Below, piece after piece: positions 8,045 to 12,425 of a stretch of 12,425 nt of DNA. The notes under the pieces were generated by a model. It was given only the letters and a program-made list of their open reading frames with translations. It searched no databases and had not been told where the DNA came from. A program made the translations under genes and the position numbers. Positions within the stretch are counted from its first letter, which is position 1. Each line of letters begins with the position of its first letter. Origin of the DNA: an uncultured bacterium (GTDB lineage Bacteria > Bacillota > Clostridia > Lachnospirales > Anaerotignaceae); the NCBI GenBank assembly GCA_905214825.1, contig CAJMNV010000055.1, forward strand, positions 1 to 12,425, given 5' to 3'.

Positions 8045-8583
8045 GATTTCCCCTCCTGTTCTTCTAAATAGCAAGCAATGGCTTCCAAATAATGTAAAAT
8101 GCCATTGCTTTGTTGTTTGATTTCATATTTTTTGTCAAATGTAGTATAAGGAATAGACTTTCTTCCGCCATTTTTTGCCGCCTGCCAATATGTTTGCAGT
8201 GTTTCCAAAGGCAGAAAATAATACTCTCCCAATGATGAAAAATACACCAACAAAAAAGCAATCCCTTGTTGTTTTTGAAAATCTTCCATAAATGCCAACT
8301 GATGGGCATGTATATTTTGCAAAGGCAAATGCTTTTGTGCTGTTTCTTTGGCATCAAAGCAAACCGGTATCCCTTGTACCACTCCCATATAATCCACAGT
8401 ACTGTTTTGGTCAAAATATGCCAATGTGATGGTATGTTTTTTGTTATCCACTTTGACAGGTGTAATCGGTGTTGGTATTTTTTGCAACAAAGCCAATCCT
8501 TTTCTGCGATATTGTTCATTTGTAAAATTGATACGTTCTTCTAATGCACTACCTCTTAATCCTCTTGAATTCCAATATGCCAT
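8038..8583 (-). CDS. recU: Holliday junction resolvase RecU
   Basis: RecU is a PD-(D/E)XK nuclease of Firmicutes that cuts four-way DNA junctions in recombination and chromosome segregation. The protein has 181 residues and opens with MAYWNSRGLRGSALEERINF. Active-site residues by comparison with B. subtilis RecU (D88, E101, K103) are D64 in STVDY and D77 and K79 in CFDAKE; the glutamate of B. subtilis is an aspartate here, a conservative change. QKIPTPITP and LQNIHAHQ are also family features. The ATG at 8583 is preferred because the family N-terminus starts there; the nearest AGGAGG (8599-8604) is about 15 bases away, longer than usual. Going upstream to the ATG at 8676 would run through a promoter and hairpin. 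The gene overlaps tldD by 7 bases. Confidence 0.95.
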   Translation of the reverse strand: MAYWNSRGLRGSALEERINFTNEQYRRKGLALLQKIPTPITPVKVDNKKHTITLAYFDQNSTVDYMGVVQGIPVCFDAKETAQKHLPLQNIHAHQLAFMEDFQKQQGIAFLLVYFSSLGEYYFLPLETLQTYWQAAKNGGRKSIPYTTFDKKYEIKQQSNGILHYLEAIACYLEEQEGKSC

Positions 8584-8604
8584 ATACTTTTCTTTTTCCC
8601 TCCT

Positions 8605-8634
8605 AAAAATGCCCTTGCCAAAAAGACAAAGGCA
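8605..8634 (-). terminator. Hairpin with U run in the recU leader
   Basis: On the minus strand TGCCTTTG (8634-8627) pairs with CAAGGGCA (8617-8610) across a 9-base loop, with one G-U pair, and TTTTT (8609-8605) follows. It has the shape of an intrinsic terminator and could end transcripts from the deacetylase gene, whose stop is at 8680. It lies downstream of the recU promoter, so it may also act on recU transcription. Confidence 0.75.
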
Positions 8635-8641
8635 CAATATC

Positions 8642-8672
8642 AGTATAGCACATTTTTTCCATACATTGTAAA
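8642..8672 (-). promoter_or_regulatory. Sigma-A-like promoter of recU-tldD-tldE
   Basis: On the minus strand, TATACT (8647-8642) is preceded by TG one base away (TGC TATACT), an extended -10. A TTTACA lies 19 bases upstream (8672-8667); TTACAA, shifted by one base, gives an 18-base spacer. The start point would fall near 8635, at the base of the leader hairpin. Confidence 0.65.
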
Positions 8673-8679
8673 ACAAAAT

Positions 8680-9486
8680 TCAATGACTTTCTGCCAATTC
8701 TGACACCTTCACAAAACAAACTCCCTCTTTTTGCAAAGGCTCTTTCAAATTTTGCAATGCTTGCACAGTCACCATACCACCCTCAGGGCCTACATGCCCA
8801 ATGGCAATGGCACGACCATTCTTTTTGGCAATTTCTGCGGCCTGTCGCAGTTGTTTTTCGATTTGTGCCACACTATCTGTGCTATCTAAAAAAACATCTC
8901 GTTTCAGATATGTAATGTCTTTTTGTTCTGCCAATGTGGCACATTTTGAATTTGATGTTGTCACACTATCTATAAAAACACCATGGTTTTGTTTGATGGT
9001 ATCTAACACCATAGATAACACTTCCTCATTTTCCATCACCGCAGACCCCATATGGTTGTTCATACCTACCGCTTGTGGCACAATGGTAAATGCTTCTTTG
9101 ATACATTGTTGTATACTTCGTTCGTCCATATTACAAAAAATACCTTTATCCCCTACCCATTCTTTTTTTCCAGTCAATGACTCCATAGGCATATGTATGA
9201 TGACTTCTTTTCCTGCATTGACGGCATTTTGTGCATCTTCTGCACTTTGCGAAGAAAATGGCATAATTGCCGCTGTAAGCGGAATATCCAACGCCAGCAT
9301 TTCCGCTGTACCTTCTCCACCATATCCAAAATCATCAATGATAATCGCAAGTTTTGCGGTTGTTGGCGTGGCTGTAACAGGCACATCCGCATCAAGCCAT
9401 GCGGCTATTCTGCCCCCCACAAAACAAAGTGCAAATAATGCAACATAAAACGGACATTTTTTGGCCTTTTTCAAAATCTCTTTCAA
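8680..9486 (-). CDS. Divergent polysaccharide deacetylase family protein
   Basis: This belongs to the divergent polysaccharide deacetylase family (Pfam Polysacc_deac_2, like E. coli YibQ), whose activity is not well established. The protein has 268 residues. One N-terminal hydrophobic segment (about 12-30) follows a lysine-rich start, so it is likely anchored with the domain outside the cell. The catalytic-type motifs are present in order: AIIIDDFG with aspartates at 51 and 52, HMPME at 98-102, NNHMGS near 150, FIDSVT, and FLDSTDS. The start codon is TTG at 9486, with GAGGTG 7 bases upstream; the next in-frame ATG comes far into the domain. The TTG at 9501 overlaps that binding site and is less likely. 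It follows the MATE gene, but the function here is unknown. Confidence 0.85.
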   Translation of the reverse strand: MKEILKKAKKCPFYVALFALCFVGGRIAAWLDADVPVTATPTTAKLAIIIDDFGYGGEGTAEMLALDIPLTAAIMPFSSQSAEDAQNAVNAGKEVIIHMPMESLTGKKEWVGDKGIFCNMDERSIQQCIKEAFTIVPQAVGMNNHMGSAVMENEEVLSMVLDTIKQNHGVFIDSVTTSNSKCATLAEQKDITYLKRDVFLDSTDSVAQIEKQLRQAAEIAKKNGRAIAIGHVGPEGGMVTVQALQNLKEPLQKEGVCFVKVSELAESH

Positions 9487-9521
9487 AATAACACACCTCA
9501 AATACCATGATTTATATTCAT

Positions 9522-9552
9522 ATTATCCAAAAGACCTTGTCTTTTATGTCAA
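9522..9552 (-). promoter_or_regulatory. Promoter candidate with palindromic spacer
   Basis: On the minus strand a perfect -35 (TTGACA, 9552-9547) is followed by a 19-base spacer and GATAAT (9527-9522). The spacer holds a perfect palindrome, AAAAGAC AAG GTCTTTT (9545-9529). The -35 overlaps the MATE stop codon. The TTG of the deacetylase lies about 29 bases beyond the predicted start. The same palindrome could be a weak terminator stem-loop for the MATE gene, but the U run is only the last four stem bases. Confidence 0.45.
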
Positions 9553-10931
9553 TGTTTTGATGTGAAAAATCCATTTTTTCGCCAAATATGATATTCCTGT
9601 GCAATCCATGCCAATGCAGTGACACAAGCCAAAATATCCGCAATCGGAGCTGCCGCCAATGCTCCAGTCAAACCATATTTTGCAGAAAACAATATCGCCA
9701 ATGGTATCAAAAAAACAATCTGTCTGGACAATGCAGTTGCCAATGCTTTTGCAGGTTTTCCAATGGCTTGAAAAAAAGAGGCTGTCACTTGTGGCAAACC
9801 ATACACAAAAAACCCCATCATATATAATCGAAAACAATATGCAGAAAATTCTTGATACAATGGATCATTTTTTACAAACCAACTACCAATCATACCTCCG
9901 CAGAAATGAAATATCAAAAACCATACACCAGAAATCACAAATGATACAACAATCGCAACACGAAATGTTTGCATCACACGAGTGTATTGTTTTGCACCAA
10001 AATTAAAACCATTGATGGGTTGTGTACCAGAAGCCACACCCACAAACATGGCGTGTGCCACTTGATACGTTTTCATCATCATGCCATATCCAGATAATGC
10101 CATTTCACTGCCATATTTTGTAACTGCTCCATAATTTCTCATCAAATGATTCATGACAATTTGTGTCAATGCAGTTGCAGTATGCATACACAAGCTCGGA
10201 AATCCCAAACAAAAAATGCTTTTGCAAGTATCCCATGATAATCTCATATTTTGTTTTGCAAATGTAATGTTTTGAAATTTGCGTATATATGCAAAACAAA
10301 TACCGCCTGCCACTATTTGCCCAATAATTGTGGCAATCGCCGCACCAATTATCCCCATATCAAAACCAAATATCAGCACAGGGTCTAACACCAAATTGAT
10401 TACCGCCCCCATCATCATACTTTTCATGGCATATTTTGGATTGCCATCTGCACGAATGATTGCCGTAAATGTCATATTTGCCATTTGAAATGGCAAACCC
10501 AATGCCAATATCCGCATATACATTGTCGAAAGCCCAAGCACTTTTTCAGACGCACCAAACAATACTGCCAATGATGTACAAAACACCCATACCACAATCG
10601 CCAGACCAATGCCAAAAAGCAACAACAATGAAAAGCTGTTTCCCAATATTTTTTCTGCTTGTTGTTGTTCTTTTTTGCCCAAACAAAGACTGATATTGGC
10701 TGCACAACCATCTCCCAACATCAAAGCCAGTGCTGCGGATATGGTAATCATGGGAAAAGCAATATTCGTTGCCGCCACACCATGTATCCCCACTGCATGC
10801 CCCACAAATATCTGATCAACAATATTGTACAAACAGTTTACCAACAATGTCATCACCGTAGGGACAGAAAACTGCAACAATAATTTTCCAATCGGTTCTG
10901 TTGCCAAAGGATTTTGTTTTGTCTGTTCCAT
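9549..10931 (-). CDS. MATE-family transporter under FMN riboswitch control
   Basis: This is a multidrug and toxic compound extrusion (MATE) family membrane protein of 460 residues with about 12 hydrophobic segments, the usual family size. The N-terminus ATEPIGKLLLQFSVPTVMTL and the segment NIVDQIFVGHAVG are typical of the DinF/MepA-like MATE branch, usually ion-driven antiporters exporting cationic drugs. The ATG at 10931 has AGGAGG 9 bases upstream; the longer frame to 10970 runs into the riboswitch terminator. The striking point is its leader: a full FMN riboswitch with terminator. Since this riboswitch type switches genes off when FMN is plentiful, the likely role is uptake or handling of riboflavin or a related flavin rather than general drug export. 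That is inference from context, and the substrate is not known. Confidence 0.93.
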   Translation of the reverse strand: MEQTKQNPLATEPIGKLLLQFSVPTVMTLLVNCLYNIVDQIFVGHAVGIHGVAATNIAFPMITISAALALMLGDGCAANISLCLGKKEQQQAEKILGNSFSLLLLFGIGLAIVVWVFCTSLAVLFGASEKVLGLSTMYMRILALGLPFQMANMTFTAIIRADGNPKYAMKSMMMGAVINLVLDPVLIFGFDMGIIGAAIATIIGQIVAGGICFAYIRKFQNITFAKQNMRLSWDTCKSIFCLGFPSLCMHTATALTQIVMNHLMRNYGAVTKYGSEMALSGYGMMMKTYQVAHAMFVGVASGTQPINGFNFGAKQYTRVMQTFRVAIVVSFVISGVWFLIFHFCGGMIGSWFVKNDPLYQEFSAYCFRLYMMGFFVYGLPQVTASFFQAIGKPAKALATALSRQIVFLIPLAILFSAKYGLTGALAAAPIADILACVTALAWIAQEYHIWRKNGFFTSKH

Positions 10932-10955
10932 AGATATACGCCTCCTTGTTGTTAC

Positions 10956-10981
10956 AAAAAAAGACACCATTTCGGTGTCTT
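10956..10981 (-). terminator. Terminator of the FMN riboswitch
   Basis: On the minus strand AAGACACC (10981-10974) pairs with GGTGTCTT (10968-10961) across the 5-base loop GAAAT, followed by a T run to 10956. It lies 10-15 bases before the AGGAGG of the MATE gene. It can also be blocked: TTTCGGCTGTCT (11016-11005) can pair with AGACACCGAAA (10980-10970), leaving only one base bulged. That would give an antiterminator. Confidence 0.92.
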
Positions 10982-11052
10982 ATATTTGCATTTTTTCGAG
11001 CAATAGACAGCCGAAAATCAACACCATACTGCAAAAAAATGTTTGGTATTGC

Positions 11053-11159
11053 TTTCTTCTCCCATCCAGACTGTCTGTCGGCTTTGTAATTGCAACAAAT
11101 CTGCCTTTTTGGCTTGCGGGCTGTCACCGCCGGTAGAGATTTTCCCATTCTCGAAGAAA
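11053..11159 (-). ncRNA. FMN riboswitch (RFN element)
   Basis: The minus-strand reading matches the FMN aptamer closely. P1 is TTTCTTC (11159-11153) with GAAGAAA (11059-11053). The conserved core includes CTACCGGCGGTGACAGCCCGC, AAGCC, and GCCGACAG, and ends in GTCTGGATGGGAGAAG. Inner hairpins GCC(AAAAA)GGC, TTTGT(TGCAATT)ACAAA and GAC(AGACA)GTC correspond to the peripheral stems. FMN binding in such elements normally leads to premature termination. The expression platform follows at 10956-11016. This aptamer controls the MATE gene, not a rib operon. Confidence 0.96.
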
Positions 11160-11171
11160 TTGCTATATTAT

Positions 11172-11200
11172 ATTATGTTTTCCATTTTATTTTATGACAA
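11172..11200 (-). promoter_or_regulatory. Likely sigma-A promoter for the riboswitch-MATE transcript
   Basis: On the minus strand TTGTCA (11200-11195) and CATAAT (11177-11172) are spaced by 17 bases; each box has one mismatch to the sigma-A consensus. Transcription would start near 11165, a few bases before the aptamer P1. The -35 overlaps the last codons of the zinc-ribbon gene (stop at 11187). No terminator separates that gene from the riboswitch. Confidence 0.6.
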
Positions 11201-11630
11201 TATTGCCACAATTACCACAAAACTTTTGTCCCTTTGTCAATGCCATACCACAGTTTTGACAAAATGCTGGTGTTTCTTCTTGTTCCGACCACTCTGCTAA
11301 TTTTTGTTGTTCTTTTTCTGCTTTTTTCTGTTGTGCACGTTCTTCTTTTTCTATTTGTCTATTTATTTTTATTTTTTCAATTTCTGATTCTAATGATGCA
11401 ATATTTTTTTTTGCCAAAATAATTTTTTGACAAATATCCATCGCTGGTTGCTCTAATGGTTCTCCTGCAACAAATTTTTCCCAATAATACAACCCCAATT
11501 CCCTTTGATATGCACTGATATTGCCTTTTTGTACTGTAATATCACTATTGATACGATTGATTTCCAAACCATCATTGGCTTTGTCTGCTGCATTTTTTGC
11601 AAATTCTCCCAATTTATCTAAAAAAGCCAT
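11187..11630 (-). CDS. Coiled-coil zinc-ribbon protein of unknown function
   Basis: I do not recognise a named family. The 147-residue protein has no signal peptide. The N-terminal part (MAFLDKLGEFAKNAADKAND) is amphipathic, residues 75-115 are a charged heptad-rich stretch likely to form a coiled coil, and the C-terminus has a CxxC-x10-CxxC zinc ribbon (C124, C127, C138, C141) resembling the short zinc-ribbon domains common in Firmicutes. The start at 11630 is chosen for the AGAGGTG just upstream; a GTG three codons earlier (11639) is possible. It is divergent from xpt across a 310-base gap and lies upstream of the FMN riboswitch. Its role, perhaps in a protein complex or as a stress-type adaptor, cannot be inferred. 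Confidence 0.75.
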   Translation of the reverse strand: MAFLDKLGEFAKNAADKANDGLEINRINSDITVQKGNISAYQRELGLYYWEKFVAGEPLEQPAMDICQKIILAKKNIASLESEIEKIKINRQIEKEERAQQKKAEKEQQKLAEWSEQEETPAFCQNCGMALTKGQKFCGNCGNIVIK

Positions 11631-11940
11631 TTGCCACACCTCTCATATACCTGTTTTTATTCTTATATTCGCCAAAAAATCTTATTTTCCTACATTTATT
11701 TAAAATTGTTTGTCATAACAAAACGATTTGTTTTCTAAAATTTCCATGTTTGCATTTTATTTTACATCTACTTTATGGAAACTGTCTGAAAAATATGGTT
11801 TTTTTACAAGCTTTTATTCTAATTTCACAAAAAAAGTGCATTATAAAAAAGAGCTATTTACATTGCAAAAATACCACCGTATAATGATAAGTATTAAATT
11901 TGGGGAATTGTGATTTAGAATTATAAGAGGGAGTCTTATT
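11631..11940. other. AT-rich divergent intergenic region
   Basis: This gap separates the zinc-ribbon gene (minus strand) from xpt (plus strand). It holds the xpt promoter and leader on the right. I found no convincing promoter for the zinc-ribbon gene on the minus strand, only poor boxes. An inverted repeat TTTCCAT (11741-11747) and ATGGAAA (11775-11781) is separated by 27 bases. No gene-sized reading frame looks real here, and there is no purine aptamer. Confidence 0.7.
11857..11885 (+). promoter_or_regulatory. Sigma-A promoter of xpt
   Basis: TTTACA (11857-11862), a 17-base spacer and a perfect TATAAT (11880-11885) form a near-consensus promoter. Initiation near 11892 leaves a leader of about 49 bases, which is too short to contain a purine riboswitch plus a terminator. 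A GAGGGAG ribosome binding site lies at 11928-11934. Confidence 0.85.
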
Positions 11941-12425
11941 ATGGAGTTGTTGAAACAAAGAATATTAAAAGATGGTATAGAAATTGGTACAGAAATTGTC
12001 AAAGTGGACTCATTTCTCAACCATCAATTAGACATTGGTTTGTTTATGGCATTGGGAAAAGAAATCCATCGTCGTTTTGGTCATTTGGGTATCAATAAAA
12101 TATTGACTATAGAATCCTCTGGTATCGGGGTTGCAGCAGTCACCGCAATGTATTTTGATTTGGTGCCTGTTGTGTTTGCAAAAAAAACACAACCTAGCAC
12201 CATGACAGAGACATATTATGGGGCAGAAGTCAAATCTTTTACAAAAGGAACTGTTTCCATTGCTCGCGTTTCCAAAAATTACTTAAATGCAAATGACAAA
12301 GTATTGATTATTGATGATTTCTTGGCACATGGTGAAGCAGCCGCAGGACTTTCCAATTTGGTAGAACAAGCAGGTGGTACAGTATGTGGCATTGCAGCAA
12401 TAATTGAAAAAGAATTTCAAGGAGG
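11941..12425 (+). CDS. xpt: Xanthine phosphoribosyltransferase (3' end missing)
   Basis: Xpt makes XMP from xanthine and PRPP in purine salvage, in the cytoplasm. The window holds the first 161 residues of an expected 190 or so; the frame is open to the edge. The N-terminus resembles B. subtilis Xpt: VKVDSFLNHQLD at 20-31 is nearly the same as the B. subtilis protein, and ILTIESSGI matches its substrate-binding region. The PRPP-binding loop is VLIIDDFLAHGEAAAG at 121-136. The frame then reaches IAAIIEKEFQ. The start has a GAGGGAG site 6 bases upstream. Nothing after this edge can be seen, including a purine permease gene, which often follows xpt. Confidence 0.96.
   Translation, partial: MELLKQRILKDGIEIGTEIVKVDSFLNHQLDIGLFMALGKEIHRRFGHLGINKILTIESSGIGVAAVTAMYFDLVPVVFAKKTQPSTMTETYYGAEVKSFTKGTVSIARVSKNYLNANDKVLIIDDFLAHGEAAAGLSNLVEQAGGTVCGIAAIIEKEFQG

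Noticed and set aside
8584..8676. N-terminal extension of RecU from the ATG at 8676
   Set aside because: The extension would read through a promoter and terminator-like hairpin, and the family N-terminus begins at the 8583 ATG.
8801..9448. Plus-strand open frame of 215 codons opposite the deacetylase gene
   Set aside because: It is antisense to a gene with clear family motifs, has no ribosome binding site and matches no family I recognise.
11641..11940. Purine riboswitch upstream of xpt
   Set aside because: The conserved aptamer core is not visible and the transcript leader is only about 49 bases long.
1..12425. tRNA, rRNA, CRISPR, insertion sequence or prophage genes
   Set aside because: I looked on both strands and saw no such sequence; there are no repeat arrays, transposase motifs or phage-like proteins.

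Overview
The window looks like chromosomal DNA from a low-GC, endospore-forming Firmicute, most likely a class Clostridia member of the Lachnospirales type. The grounds are AT-rich intergenic DNA, strong AGGAGG-type ribosome binding sites, spore genes (a gerA-type germinant receptor operon, spoIIR, sleB), a RecU resolvase, and a TldD/TldE pair next to recU. The genus assignment is inference. Eleven genes lie on the minus strand. One, xpt, lies on the plus strand at the right end and is cut by the window edge.

Left region (about 1-5260): a sporulation and germination block reading right to left: gerAA, gerAB, gerAC, spoIIR, sleB. The three ger genes overlap by 1-4 bases, so they form one operon. 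spoIIR follows after 60 bases and sleB 16 bases later. A promoter resembling the forespore sigma-G type lies just upstream of gerAA, immediately after the terminator of the preceding operon. Together the block covers a forespore signal that activates sigma-E (SpoIIR), the receptor that senses germinants (GerA-type), and the lysin that breaks the cortex during germination (SleB).

Middle region (about 5258-9552): recU, tldD and tldE form a tight operon (7-base overlap, then a 4-base gap) ending in a clear intrinsic terminator. Upstream of recU are a sigma-A-like extended -10 promoter and a terminator-like hairpin in the leader. Before recU is a membrane-anchored divergent polysaccharide deacetylase gene that starts with TTG. 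Its promoter candidate has a 19-base spacer filled by a perfect palindrome.

Right region (about 9549-12425): a MATE-family transporter lies downstream of a complete FMN riboswitch (RFN element) with its own terminator and a candidate antiterminator. This is the most interesting item, because it suggests that the MATE protein handles riboflavin or another flavin. Upstream is a small coiled-coil zinc-ribbon protein of unknown role. A 310-base AT-rich gap then separates it from the divergent xanthine phosphoribosyltransferase gene, which has a good sigma-A promoter but no purine riboswitch. I saw no tRNA, rRNA, CRISPR array, insertion sequence or prophage gene.
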